Shown here in pieces: positions 32,441 through 43,814 of a DNA stretch of 64,000 nt. Origin of the DNA: Micropterix aruncella. Its lineage: Eukaryota; Arthropoda; Insecta; Lepidoptera; Micropterigidae. The stretch lies in contig OX155980.1 of NCBI GenBank assembly GCA_944548615.1, positions 62,183,582-62,247,581 of the forward strand, given 5' to 3'. The position numbers were made by a program, and so were the translations under genes. How positions within the stretch are numbered: the first letter of the stretch is position 1; each line of letters opens with the position of its first letter. Under the pieces are notes generated by a model. The model did no database searches. It saw only the letters and a program-made list of their open reading frames with translations, and was not told the DNA's origin.

Positions 32441-32600
32441 AGATCAATTTGTGAGAGAATTTTACGAACTTGTGACAGAGACGTATTGGAAGTGTGTGAC
32501 TGGACTTCGTCCTGCTGAAACCATGTTCTTTGGTTATACCCACGAAAGGATTGCACTTCAGGTACCAAGGACTCATCGAACATCTCCACATACATTTTTT
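32441..32600 (-). pseudogene. mariner-like transposase, central piece
   Basis: Minus frame: MYVEMFDESLVPEVQSF, then TWFQQDEVQSHTSNTSL and, in a neighbouring frame, KFSHKLISI. WFQQDGA-PHTS is the second catalytic-Asp block; here A-P is replaced by Q-S. It lies directly inside the terminal repeat, so the whole N-terminus is deleted. Confidence 0.75.
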
Positions 32601-32614
32601 TTAAGACACCTGTA

Positions 32615-35600
32615 TTGTGTTGAAATCTTCTGATATAATATAGTTTAATAATGAATTAGGGTCATCGAAGGTGGGTAGGGTAAGGTCATCGAGTCATTAG
32701 AAAAAATCAAAATATTTTCTACTATATTAGTATTGAAAACTATTGAACGCCCAACCCTTTTTCTGTTCTTAGCTTGGTGCTAAATATATTCCTATATCTT
32801 TCTTTGCGGCTGGTTGAATGAGGCCCCTTGCACAGGAAATGTCCCGAAATGATGGGCATATTTACTAGTGATGATCGTCTGGCGTGTCGATTGGCTGCCG
32901 TAGGCAATTGTTATTCACACGAAGTATATCCCGCCCGGTCGTCGATATAGTAAGGCAAGCAATGTCGATTTTTTATCGATTTTGTTGTTGGCCGTAAGTT
33001 ATATGCTTTTTAATTTGGATCTTTAGAAGACGATACGTTACTAGATACTACCGTCATAATACCGATGAAAAAACTAGATTGTAGGCAACTGTATTGTTTA
33101 AAAACTGCTTTAAATGTCTTTCATAATCTCAGATATTTAAAGAGGTGAAACAGAGATTTGGCTGGTAGGCCACGAGCACCAACTTTCACCGCGCGAAGGT
33201 GAACAGTGAAGCCGTTCCGGGCGGTATTTGCTCATATTGCTTCTTATTTTACATACATAAATTCATTAGTCCACTTGGTGAATATCTAACCTCTTCGATA
33301 AATGCACCGCGTTTATAAATTAGGGAAATACGTACAAAATGGCTTACGCAGATAAATTAACACCCCATTGTTGTAAAAACCGCTAAATATTCGTTCAAAT
33401 AAGAGCTACTAGAGATGCACCGACGTCCTAAAGAGTCACTGAGAGGACGCCACTATACTCCATGCAACGAGCTTGAGTGATTGCGCGCGAGAGTGGTTTC
33501 GTTCAACACCGAGTAGCAAACCTGAAATAGGCAGTAATTTCAAGTCTTCTCTTATATTTTATGAGTTAGTAAGAATTTTACGTAACAAGCAGGTACACTT
33601 GTTACCTAGAATAACACAATGATTGTGGAAATTATACAGTTTTGGTCTAATTGATACAGAAACCAATTATAAATATCTACAAAAAAACCATCAGAAAACA
33701 AGGGGAAAGTAACAAAGTGCTTAATTTTGGTTCATACAGAAGATTCACTTCCCTGAATCCGCAGAAAGTCAAAAAAATGAGGACTGGGGGTGCATGTGGA
33801 TGCAAGGTTTAGGTGCATAACTTGTCAACTTTGGGCTCAAGCATTTTGTGGAAATTTTCCTCAGAAGATTAGTAACGTGATTTGAGAAATAAGTTTATAA
33901 ATATTTGTACATGTATCAAATATTATAGATAGGTATGTAATTTTACCCATCAATTTTGTACCAAATTGGTTTTACTGCTGTTGGGGTTGAGTTTTAAATG
34001 AACACAATTTTAAAAACAGCCTACGAGAGAGAAGAGAGTAGTAGGAAGATTTACGGTTTCAGCTGGTCTTAGTCGGCCCACACTTTGGTAGTGTACTTCG
34101 ATTGAGGTGTAGATGATCTAGAATGCCGGATTTGCATGAAATTGGAAGTTTTTCATTTTAATTTGCCACACGCTATGCATTTTTCGTTTGCTGCGTTGAG
34201 TTCACATTTTCAAAGTGGTAAGGATAGGCTGTGTTGCCAGATCAATGAACTTTTTAAAGGTGAGGCTACATGAATGTCGAAAGTAAAAGTATCTAATTGA
34301 GATTTTTTAATGTTTAAAATCTACTATAAATTTCAATCGCGCCCAAGCAGAGACATTGTTTCCTTGCAGGGAACAACAACATGTGTTCTTAGCAAGAACA
34401 CAAAATCGACACAGGTACCACAATTTATAAAGTTCCCAGGAGATCTACGTCGTTTGGAAAACATCATTATCATTACTTTGCCCTGAGATTAATAAATATT
34501 TTAGGAAAACGTTTCGATATATCAGACTGACACATGTGGTTCTTACAAAAATGCCTGATTGAGTGGTTAATTAGTAAAGGAAGAACGAAAACTAAATGTA
34601 CCCTCATGACATTTCAAAAATAACAACGCATTTATAAACACATAATTTACACACCCTAATATATAAATTACCTATGTATATGTATACTAGATTGAATTCA
34701 GATTGTTATTGTTATTATATAATATTTTGTGTTTGGATTTATTATATAATATTTTCGTCTACTTTTATTATATAATAATTTTAATATTTTGCGGTTTAAA
34801 TGTATTTTGCTTTTTTTTTCAAATGTATCTACTTGCTTATATTTTTTTCTGACGTTTCAATCCATAATTCATAATATACTTTACTAAAAGAATTTCGTAA
34901 CAATTTTCATATTTGCTTATGAATCGAATAAAATTAGATTAGAAAACATATTTTTATTAAATTACATATTAAATTTCTGTTTAATTAAATTGGTGCCTTC
35001 CTTGAAAAAGGTGCTGCCTAGGTAGAAGTCACGCAGAAACATAGTGTTCTTAAATATTCAAAGGAAAAGAAAGGAAAGTAAGTATCGAACAAGTGTATTT
35101 AAGTGTTTTAGGATAGAATTAAAGTTCCTGAAACTTGGTTTTATAAGAAGCACATGATTAAGATTTTTAGTTTTTTTTGCATTCTAAATTACCATCAGTA
35201 AAAATGTTGGCATACTCTAAACAGATATGTCATTTTGGACATATTTTTCCTATTTAAAAATAAGGCTTTTTCACACAAATTACTTTTATAAAATAAAATC
35301 ACCTACAATCAATGGTTACACAGATTTAACATGACCTTAATTATGGAAAAAAAATCTTTAGACCAAATTTCCAACTTTAATGAACTGCAAACGAGAAGCG
35401 TTTAACGATATTTTTCAGTCGCATCCCTAGGACTCCGTCCGTCGTCAAGTTATTTATACGTCGTGTTTACATGCTTGTAAGAATATATTTCAAATTCATC
35501 AATCATTCGGCGTCTCTCGAGCCAAGCTTCTTTGTTCTACGGTTGTGTATTTCTAAAGTCTAAACTACAACGAGACAACTTTTACGGAAACGTTTATCTC

Positions 35601-36550
35601 ACATAAAACTATCTACTAACGCTACTCGCTAGGGTGCTCAGAAAGGGATCGGGAACCCACAGCTTACAATATACTACATAAACTAGTACTAAAAATGATA
35701 ATCCTACGTGAACGCTGGTCTTTATTTTATCTAAAACCGCTTTCTACTGAACAAACAACTTAATATATAAACCCGTTAAAATATAAATCATGCAATGAGA
35801 AATAAATCAGTGATACCTTCTCAAGCAAAAATAATATAAAATCAGATGTAATTATGGCATTATAACTGATCTTGTCTAATTCTGTGTTTGATTTATTTCT
35901 GGTTTCTCGATTATTTTTACACGAGTTTAAAATGAATATATGGTAACGTGTTGCATATAATGCTTCTGTATTGAATCGTTCATTTATAGTATAAGGCTGT
36001 AGGTTGTGTGACTGAGATGGTGTGATTTATTCATCGTGGTGTAACTTAATTATAATAGAAAAAAATATTTATTTCCCAAAAAATAACAATTTACCCATAG
36101 AACATGAAATTACATCTAAAATCTATTTAAGCGTAAAAATGCGAATATTTAAGTCACATTAATTACAAATTAGATATCATTAGATACAAATTACAATTAT
36201 TTAACAAAGTACTAATCAATATTCTCACTTGATGTTTTCATTAACTGTTTTTTTTGTTATTTTATTATATTAATAATTTTAGGGTAAAAATCTGAGATTA
36301 TTTTGTATCATCAAGTGAATAAGAACCACTAATAAATTTGTCGATAAAATAATTCTAGGTTAATAATATCACTAGGTTACGTCAAAATCGACTCACAACT
36401 AAGGAATTTAATAATAATTAAGCAGACGGCAAAATGAAATATATAAAAAATGATCCAATTTATAATAATCCATGTATAAGAATCAACAATAAAAGTCAAA
36501 CAATAATATGTACAATGTTAATACAAATTAAAAATAACGAATATCTGAAT
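32615..36550. other. long AT-rich stretch, no recognisable gene
   Basis: No transposase, RT or splice-bounded exon was seen. A more balanced patch at 33400-33520 and repeated TTATTATATAATATTTT motifs at 34700-34780 are the only texture. It could be intergenic or intronic. Confidence 0.4.
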
Positions 36551-36558
36551 TAACTTAA

Positions 36559-37834
36559 ACCCTACCTGGGGTACTGGGGTACACCCCGGATGTTTAAAGT
36601 CCTAATAATTTTAACAATATTATGTTGTTGCAAAAATGATTCTAGCTAGTTTATTTTAGATAGTCGGCGCGTAATTCAGTGAGCCGTGACAGTTTGGCAA
36701 GTGCAGTCATGTTCAGAAGTGTTTTGGGGTACACTAGTACCCCATGGTAGGAATAGTGGAATAGTGGTATACTAGTTCCTTTAATTCACGAAATATTTTT
36801 TGATCTCTGGTAAAAATATACATTGATTACGATTTACTTTTTTCTTGTAATATAATATGTTTAGCATACAGTATTGTTTGTGTTTGTATAGTGATGTATT
36901 GTGATGTAGGTATGCAGTGGAATAAGAGGCGTTGGTATTGTTTTAGACCGAAACTTGACATGTGACAACTGGTTTACATCATTATCTACAGCCAAAAAGT
37001 TACTGGAAAAACGGATAACTTTAGTTGAGACTGTAAGGAAGAATAAACTGGAAATTCCGCCACTATTTTTGGACACAAGAAATCGAGAGAGATGCGCATC
37101 AATGTTTGCCTTTGACGGACCACTCTCACTTTTGTTATATTGCCCTTGAAAGTGCACTGCGTACGACCTTCCTGAAAATGAAGTAAACCTTTTAGAAATT
37201 ATAAACTTTTATAGCAAAACAAAATGCGGAGTTGATGTATTTCACTAACTTTGCACAAAAAAATACAACGTCAAGGAGGACGAAAAGGTGGCCGATGTGT
37301 ATCTTTCACGCGCTGCTAAAGGCTATTGATGTCAACTCCTGGGTCTTGTTTAAACTGTCAATGCACGTTGACAAAGAGAAACTATCAAAGCGATGCGAAT
37401 TTCTCAAGTTTTTGGCAATGGTACCTACTCATAAAATCTTATATGAGAGAAAAAATACATGTGCCAAGTTTGCCCAGGGATATAAATGAAATTATTAGCG
37501 CTGTCCTAAATATTGTGGCCGAAGATACTAGGCCGGTCCATGACAACCCCAAACCAGGTCTGCAGGTGCTCAAAAGATAAAAGATCGCGGTCCGTCTGCA
37601 ACGCTTGTCGCCGCCACATTTGCGCGGAGCACCAATATAAAATATGACCCACGTGCAATGAAAAGGCGTTTCAGGAGTTTTATATTTTATTTTATTTTTC
37701 TCGTTTAATACTACTTACAAATAATAATAAAAATATTTTTTAATATCACTGTCTGGTTCTTTATTAGCAACTTTTGCGTGGGGTACACCAGTACCCCGTA
37801 GTAGGAATAAAATATCCTCAATTTTTGGTTGGGT
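36559..37834 (+). mobile_element. piggyBac-type element, decayed, both ends present
   Basis: Flanked by TTAA at 36555-36558 and TTAA at 37835-37838, the piggyBac target duplication. The ends are ACCCTACC at left and GGTTGGGT (complement ACCCAACC) at right. Subterminal palindrome-like motifs GGGGTACACTAGTACCCC (36726) and GGGGTACACCAGTACCCC (37779), plus GTACTGGGGTACACCCC at 36582, look like binding sites placed near both ends. The interior holds a fragmentary transposase. At about 1.28 kb it is shorter than intact elements (usually over 2 kb). Confidence 0.75.
36945..37660 (+). pseudogene. piggyBac transposase, C-terminal half, frameshifted
   Basis: First piece: TCDNWFTSLSTAKKLLEKRI then TLVETVRKNKLEIPPLF, the second catalytic-Asp region. 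Second piece (other frame, about 37230-37400): a YFTNFAQK-type block, then RRTKRWPMCIFHALL and AIDVNSWVLFK, the third-Asp region; the family norm is VD-FDQ, and the Asp is lost here. Last piece: INEIISAVLN, EDTRPVHDNPKP, and at about 37590-37640 VCNACRRHICAEH, the Cys/His finger that ends piggyBac transposases. The N-terminal half is missing. Confidence 0.75.
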
Positions 37835-38029
37835 TTAAAAGTTAATAATATAAATAATAGTAAATCAGAAATCCCAATAATCTTATACAAATATATAATT
37901 AAATCAATAGGCAATAATAATAAAAAATATATAATAACAATCGGTCTACATATGTATCATATATAAAAATTCCAGAAATCAATTTGAAATATCGAGTCAT
38001 CTAACTATGTATCAAATAAACTGATTTAC

Positions 38030-38350
38030 TACTTGATAATATCGCCCATGGTAACATATATGAACTCTTTAAAGGTATATACTTAATGTATTTTCTATAA
38101 GGAACTTTTTTATTAATTTGTTAAAAATACGCTCATTTGCAATGTCTTTAAGATATGAAGGTAACATATAAAAATATAATGTTTATGCTTGTGAGTGCTG
38201 TAACTGCTTTTATTTTCAGAGGATATACTATATTATAGATAAGAAAATTGTTAGTTCCCTAAACAAGGGTTTACAATATTTCCCATGGCGTATTCCTCTG
38301 ATTGATCTTACTGCTCTTATTTGTAATATAAAAATATTCCTTATATTAGA
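38030..38350 (-). pseudogene. LINE RT C-terminal relic
   Basis: Minus-strand pieces: ILQIRAVRSIRGIRHGKYCK then PLFRELTIF (the Q-RA-R-I-G---CKPLF-EL- block), and after a frameshift MLPSYLKDIANERIFNKLIK then KFLIENTLSIY (the terminal LP-YLKDI--F-K-LK-FLIEN block). This is the end of a Jockey/Rex-type ORF2. No catalytic domain remains. Confidence 0.55.
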
Positions 38351-39749
38351 AGCATTAGTCCAAAACGGTATTCGGTACTAAATGAGTTTTTACAAAGAAT
38401 AATAGACATTTAAAACTTCGTTTTTATTTATGACCTTTTTTAATTTTTTTTTGAAAAAAAAAATAGTAAGACAACCACGGCAGTTAGAAATTGAAGAGTC
38501 GATACACAGTGTTTGGAACGAATTATATTAAAGTAAAAGTATTAAAATATATTATAAACACAATAAATATTTTATTTAAATACTATTGAGAATACTGATA
38601 AAAACATTATAGAGTTACAAAGGAAAACATATTTTCATTTTCTATTTTTACACATAATAATAATAATGATAAGGCAAATAAGTAATATAAGTTTAATTGT
38701 AAAAACAAAACAATGAAATATTACAAAATACATCTTATTATAAAATGTTAACTAGTTGGTTATTTACACCGCGGTCAATTTACAAAAGAGTTAAAAGATG
38801 AGTATCGCTTTTAATAGAAATCAATATGGTACTACTAATTCCAATTTTTATTTTATTGGATATTGCTAAAACGTATCTTTAAAATGATTCTTTTTTCCAG
38901 AATAGTCCTTGAATAATTCTCGATATCTAATACAAATGATCATATTTATGAATATTTTATAAATGTGATAATAATAAAAAAAATATCATATTCCGTCATT
39001 CGGTTGCAAGAATATTTTTTTTCTTTTTCATATTGGGATTTAAATATTTGCTGGTCTCGTAAACGGTCTTAAAGGAGATCTCCTGGAATTCATTCCTGAG
39101 CTGTCCAATACTCGGCCCTGGAATAGTTTCGCATTCTTCCTTTTCCTGTCATGCTGAACATTTTTCTGTTTACTATAGTGAAGCAAGTAGTCGAATAACA
39201 ATATATCACTAATATTCAGAATCCCGACGTGGACGTACTCTTACAATAAAACGTCACTACTTTACACCAGCTAGCACAGGGGTGGTACGTATGAGTAATT
39301 TCGGAATGACATCTTTGTTCTTTTTACACGACTGCCAAAAAAAAAAGGAATGTAATATGTTCAGGGTTCATCTATGTATGTTTTCCGTTTCTTTATTCCA
39401 TTATAACTTTTAAACGCTTGGACCGATTTAGAAGTGTGTGGTATATTATTAGTACCGTTATGTCATCCCAAATATCAAGTAAGTAGTTGTCTAAATGTCC
39501 AAATGACAATAAATTAACATAAATGTATCTTGTTTAGTGTCAAATGAAAGGTTTGATTTAGTACATTCCGGAAATATATATAATATTTCATAAAAAAAAC
39601 GTAATGAAATCATTATAGATACAATAACTGTAACACATGTGTTCACTTTCTGTAACAGCAGTCGTGTTTTTATTATTTTTTAATATATGTATATGTACTT
39701 GTGTATGAATGTGATTCAAATAAATATTCTTAAAGCGCCAGGAACCTAC

Positions 39750-39930
39750 TTCTCGTTGTATATCCCATAATTTAGCTGGCATAATAATTGATGGCGGTTC
39801 ACACCGCAACGCTTCAACTGAGTAGTGTCGAATTATGTTTTTAGCATCGCCTCGGGTGATAAAGCATGCATTATACTCGTAGTCAAGTGTCAATCGGATT
39901 GTTTGAGTATTCCAGGTTGAACTTGAGCGC
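39750..39930 (-). other. candidate internal exon of an unknown gene
   Basis: On the minus strand, ATTTTTTTAG precedes GCGCTCAAGT at 39930 (acceptor with a T-run) and GAA is followed by GTAGGT at 39749 (donor). The 181 bp between stays open in the frame that gives TIRLTLDYEYNACFITRGDA, later HYSVEALRCEPPSIIMPAKL and WDIQRE. Composition is protein-like and no repeat copy was seen in the window. I do not recognise the protein. It could also be a piece of an unknown element. Confidence 0.35.
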
Positions 39931-40201
39931 CTAAAAAAATTTCTGTTCTCTCAGATTATCAAAACAAATACTCATTTCGTTCATCTGTAATCGAGGATGT
40001 TATTCACAATAACGTTACAAGACCGGAGAACTCTTACCACAGATTGGTACAATGAGTGAACTACACACCAGTAATATAGGACAGTCATTTAACATTTCAA
40101 CAATTTGCGAACCACATTATCAGATTATATTGGCAAATTACATTGCTGTTTCAGTCGGCAATCTAGTCTTAATCATATATTTTAGAACGATTAGATGGAT
40201 A

Positions 40202-40839
40202 AAATAGAGATGTCAACTACAAGAGGCGTTTTATCTCCCGTGAAGTGAACGCAGAAGACTTGGACAAAACAGTCCACCGTCAAGCTCTGACACATGCCCG
40301 TAAGATGCCAACGCCTTATCCGCGAGATAACCAGGTATGTTACCCAGCAGGCTTACACTCACGCCCTTACTTCCAATAGCGATCAGATTACTCCGTTCTC
40401 TCGACTGGTTACGAGTTCGAGGTCGCTTGCGCGGTTCTCTCCCTTACGAAGCGGTGAAACGGTGTAAACCGAATCTATGGCGGACCACGGCGCCCTTTGC
40501 CCGGCTCTGTTCATCCGGGATCGGGTAGCCGATGTTCGTTTCAAGAGCAGTCGCCGTAAGGTCAGCAACCAACCCCGCTCTATAGGAAACAGTACTGCTT
40601 CCAGACTCCCCAACTCCCCAGTCAGAATGCACAATCGATTGGCTTACGCCGCACGGAACGCAGACCGTCCAGGAGCGCCAGAAGATTGACTACTAGGGGA
40701 AACTAGCCCCAAGGCCAGAGTCCTACCCGGGCTCGCACTTCATGCGTGGAGGCCGCCGGATGGGTGTTGACCCGTGAGTGTGACCAACCCTGAACAAATG
40801 GGTCTTCGTGGCCAACTCAGCGAGGGCCCATTAGCCCCC
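40202..40839 (-). mobile_element. retroposon family X, copy 3 (inverted)
   Basis: 638 bp flanked by a perfect 13-bp duplication, GATTAGATGGATA, at 40189-40201 and 40840-40852. Reads as the reverse complement of the copies at 27517 and 47092, from GGGGGCTAATGGGCCCTCGC at the right to GTAGTTGACATCTC at the left. Confidence 0.8.
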
Positions 40840-41298
40840 GATTAGATGGATACACATATTATAGGGAAATACTATCAGTATTGATTATATAATATGACGC
40901 CAATCAGTTTTAGTAAACTGCAATGAAATCGTCAATACCCAGATGACGAGTGTGTCCGTCCGTTCGCACCTAAATCACAGAAACTAGTCCTAGAGAAAAC
41001 TGGATCACAGCAAACGAATCGATATGGTCTGAAACGGGTTGTGTTTTATTTCATTATTTTTTATTCTTTGTCTATAATCTGTAGACTTTGCATTGCAGAA
41101 ATTATAGTGAATATAAAATTGTTAATAATTAGAATAGCCATTATAGAATCCATTGATTATAATAACATTTATTTTCATACAGAAGCGAGCGTTAAAACGA
41201 TGGCCATTCGATTCCTAATGTAATGTTAACGAACTCATTCCACCTTATACCGAAATAATACGTAAACGGTATTAATATACAATTCCTAAATATATTAC

Positions 41299-41318
41299 CC
41301 CCCCCCCCCCCCCCCCTG
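41299..41318 (+). repeat. poly-C tract
   Basis: About 20 C in a row; simple repeat. Confidence 0.95.
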
Positions 41319-41354
41319 TAGTGGAGTTGGTGCAATACCATTACCTAACATATT

Positions 41355-41457
41355 GAGTTGTCAACTACAACGGGCGAGCCCGTCACCACAGGACGTTTTA
41401 ACGATTTTCTCGTTCTGTCGCCCTGCAGTGAACGTAGAAGACTTTGGACAGAAACAG
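41355..41457 (-). mobile_element. retroposon family X, 5'-truncated copy
   Basis: Only the 3'-most ~100 bp of X is present (GTTGTCAACTACAACGGGCG at its left). The flanks share CATATT (41349-41354 and 41458-41463). Loss of the 5' part with the 3' end intact is the usual outcome of incomplete reverse transcription. Confidence 0.65.
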
Positions 41458-41463
41458 CATATA

Positions 41464-41588
41464 TTACAGCTTTTATAGCATATATTACATTACATTACAT
41501 TCGCGTATTTACATTACATATACATTACGCCTATTCGCGTATTTACATTACATATACATCGCGTATTTACATTACATATACAGCAACA
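41464..41588 (+). repeat. short tandem repeats CGCGTATTTACATTACATATA
   Basis: Units of about 25-40 bp based on TTACATTACATATACA and TCGCGTATTTACATT recur about three times, beside the truncated family X copy. Confidence 0.75.
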
Positions 41589-41589
41589 T

Positions 41590-41890
41590 GACATCAAATC
41601 AAATCAAATAATTTATTGTCCTAAAAACTAATACATAGTTGTATAGACAGTTGTATTACATTTACATTTGGCCTTGATATGATTGAATTTTTCATTAATG
41701 ACCAAATTTTTCTAATAATAATCGAAACATAAAAGGTTACCCGTAAGAATAAAGAAGGTATTATTGCAGAATTAAATCGAGTCTCACCATTTAGTTTACC
41801 AGATAAAAAACACAGAGTAAGGTATGTAGAAAGTAAGATATAGAGATGTAAGATATAGAGAAGATATGTAGAAATTAGCTCCATAAGTAG
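41590..41890 (-). mobile_element. LINE 3' end with (ATTTG)n tail
   Basis: On the minus strand, ACAATAAATTATTTGATTTG ends the segment near 41592, the typical AATAAA-plus-ATTTG tail of LINEs. The preceding sequence looks like AT-rich UTR; no coding block was found. Confidence 0.4.
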
Positions 41891-42300
41891 TGGAATGTAA
41901 TGAGAAAGAAAAGAAGGTTAAAATGGACACAATTAATTCTTTAAAATACCGATAAAAATAGTTTTTTTTTAGTATAAAATTAATAAATATAATGTTAAAA
42001 ATAACAAAAAAAATGTGACGATTGTCAAAAAGTAAAATAAAATGTCTTAGTGATTATATTGCAAATAAAAATAGTCAAGTTATAATTAATGTGAGCCTAC
42101 CTATTAATAGAAATAGTCAATACATTTTAGTCAAATTAAAAATCGATTAAGAACCTCTACAATATTACAAAAAACATTACATTCGAATGAAACATTACAT
42201 TCGAAAAAAAACATTACATTCTAATGAAATTGGCAAATTTACGTGGCGTGGTCAGTATTTGCTACGTGATTACTGCCACGGAATATTATAAGCCGGCCGC

Positions 42301-42488
42301 CTGTCAGATAAAAAGCCGGAGTCTGTAAGATAAAAAGCCGGAGTCTGTGAGATAAAAAGCCGGAGTCTGTAAGTTAAAAAGCCGGAGTCTGTAAGATAAA
42401 AAGTCGGAGTCTGTAAGATAAAAAGCCGGAGTCTGTAAGATAAAAAGCCGAAGTCTGTAAGATAATAAGCCGGAGTCTGTAAGATAAT
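42301..42488 (+). repeat. 22-bp minisatellite, about 8.5 units
   Basis: The unit is AGTCTGTAAGATAAAAAGCC plus GG, repeated with single-base variants (one GAGATAAAAA, one AAGTTAAAAA, one AAGTCGG, one CCGAAG). On the minus strand each unit reads TTTTTATCTTACAG followed by ACT, which resembles a splice acceptor. It lies 243 bp before the exon at 42732. Confidence 0.9.
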
Positions 42489-42731
42489 TGTCGATAGACT
42501 TTAAGGTGGGTATGAAGAATGAAAAAAAACGTAGTAATTATATTTGAAAAAACTAAAAATTTAAATTGCATGAGGCTGCTATAATTCCGTTTGATCATAG
42601 GAGGATGGTTTACCAGCATCTCTGTTTTTTCTTTTTTTAATTAATGGAAATGGGATTTATATCCATCCATGTCACATACGCTACCTATCTCTCAGAATAC
42701 TAAAATGTGGTTTGTTTGTTTGTTTACACAG

Positions 42732-42865
42732 GCGCAGCCAAGATGAAGTTGGAGTGTCAGGACGTAGACTACGGCCTAGAGGAGGCGGCCTTCTACGAGG
42801 GCGCTACGAGGCAGGTCGCTCCTCCGCCTCGTAAGAGGGTCTCCTTCAATCTTCGTATAGATCCG
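42732..42865 (+). CDS. candidate host exon with RVxF (KRVSF) motif
   Basis: TTTGTTTACACAG precedes GCGCAGCC at 42732 and GATCCG is followed by GTCAGT at 42866. The 134 bp starts with two bases of a split codon and then encodes 44 codons: AAKMKLECQDVDYGLEEA, then ATRQVAPPPRKRVSFNLRID and P, ending in phase 0. RKRVSFNL matches the RVxF docking motif for protein phosphatase 1 (basic residues before, V-x-F core). The next plausible plus-strand exon, at 61508, starts in phase 0. I do not recognise the gene, and the Met at 42743 could be internal. Confidence 0.55.
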
Positions 42866-42976
42866 GTCAGTACCTATACATCTATGTATATATTTATTTT
42901 ATAGTAAGTCCAATAAAATTAAGAATATTTTGACAAGATAGAGTAAATAACCACATTTTTTGGAATTTACTCCTTA

Positions 42977-43814
42977 ATGAGCCCTACACACGATGAGGCG
43001 GCCGGAGATGTCTGGACTCTCTGGTCGAATCCGTCAGGCCAAACACGTCGTGTGTAGCGAGAAATCCCGAACTGAAGGCGGGGTCGGAGGCGGCCTGTCA
43101 TCGATTGAAATTTCATTCGATTGCCGGACTGCCTGTTGAGGCCGCAGGGCGGGCCGGTGTGTGTGTAGCCTGCGGCCGTCAGTTGCGCGCACAGTACGCT
43201 CTATGGAATACTATGGCCATTACTATGCACAATTCTATTGAATATGCTACACACTTACTATAAAAAACTATGGTTATTATTACTATGGAATTAATTCTTT
43301 CGGTTCCACATTATTTGAGAATAAAATGTTCAAAATCTAGTTGCTAATATGCCAAATGCATTCTATAAATACGCCTGGCACGTAATTTTCGGTAGTTGTA
43401 TATTATCATATCTACACCAATGGAATAGCGTCGCTGTGACGTCACGACGAGTACGTAAGGCATGTTTCTAAAACTATAAAAGGAAATACTGTTTTTGTAT
43501 GTTTCTTCATCTATACGTAGGTATTTGCGAATTTTGGGTTTTAATTTTAATTCAGTCATTAAATTTATATTGACTTATATCCGTCTCTTTCTAGACAAAT
43601 ACGTAGTCCATTCTTCGCGCTGTTTATTTCTTTTCTTCTTTTAAGAAATTTTCATATAAGTCAGAGCGTCTGTATCCGTCATCATTGTATCGAAGGATTG
43701 AGAGGACTAAAGAACTGAAAGGCGGGGTCGACGCGCCTATACACCTCCGGCCAAATCCGGCCGCACCTTCAGTCCAGATCCGCCCGACCGGGCCTCATCG
43801 TGTGTAGCCAGCAT
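42977..43814. mobile_element. 838-bp MITE with CTACACACGATGAGGC ends
   Basis: The left end is ATGAGCCCTACACACGATGA and the right end is the complement of ATGCTGGCTACACACGATGA. Both continue GGC into GC-rich flanks (GGCCGGAGATG; GGCCCGGTCGGGCG). The outermost few bases do not match well. The interior is mixed, with short frames only. It lies in the first part of the intron downstream of the 42732 exon. Confidence 0.6.

Larger units (their letters stand above)
27442..32612 (-). mobile_element. mariner/Tc1-like deletion derivative carrying two later insertions
   Basis: The left end is CGGGGTGTCTCAAATGAAG after TA (27440-27441). The right end, read inward on the minus strand, is CAGGTGTCTTAAAAAAAATG beside TA (32613-32614). 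The ends are imperfect inverted repeats, as in mariner-like elements. After removing family X (27517-28198) and the long-TIR element (28483-32437), only about 520 bp remains. This encodes the centre and C-terminus of a DDE transposase and lacks the DNA-binding N-terminus. It is therefore an internally deleted copy that could only have moved with help. Confidence 0.75.

Noticed and set aside
40383..40634. Shared small frame (MCILT...LFPIERGWLLTLRRLLLKR) in family X copies
   Set aside because: Shared because the DNA is repeated; the third copy (47.1 kb) does not keep the frame, so coding is unlikely.
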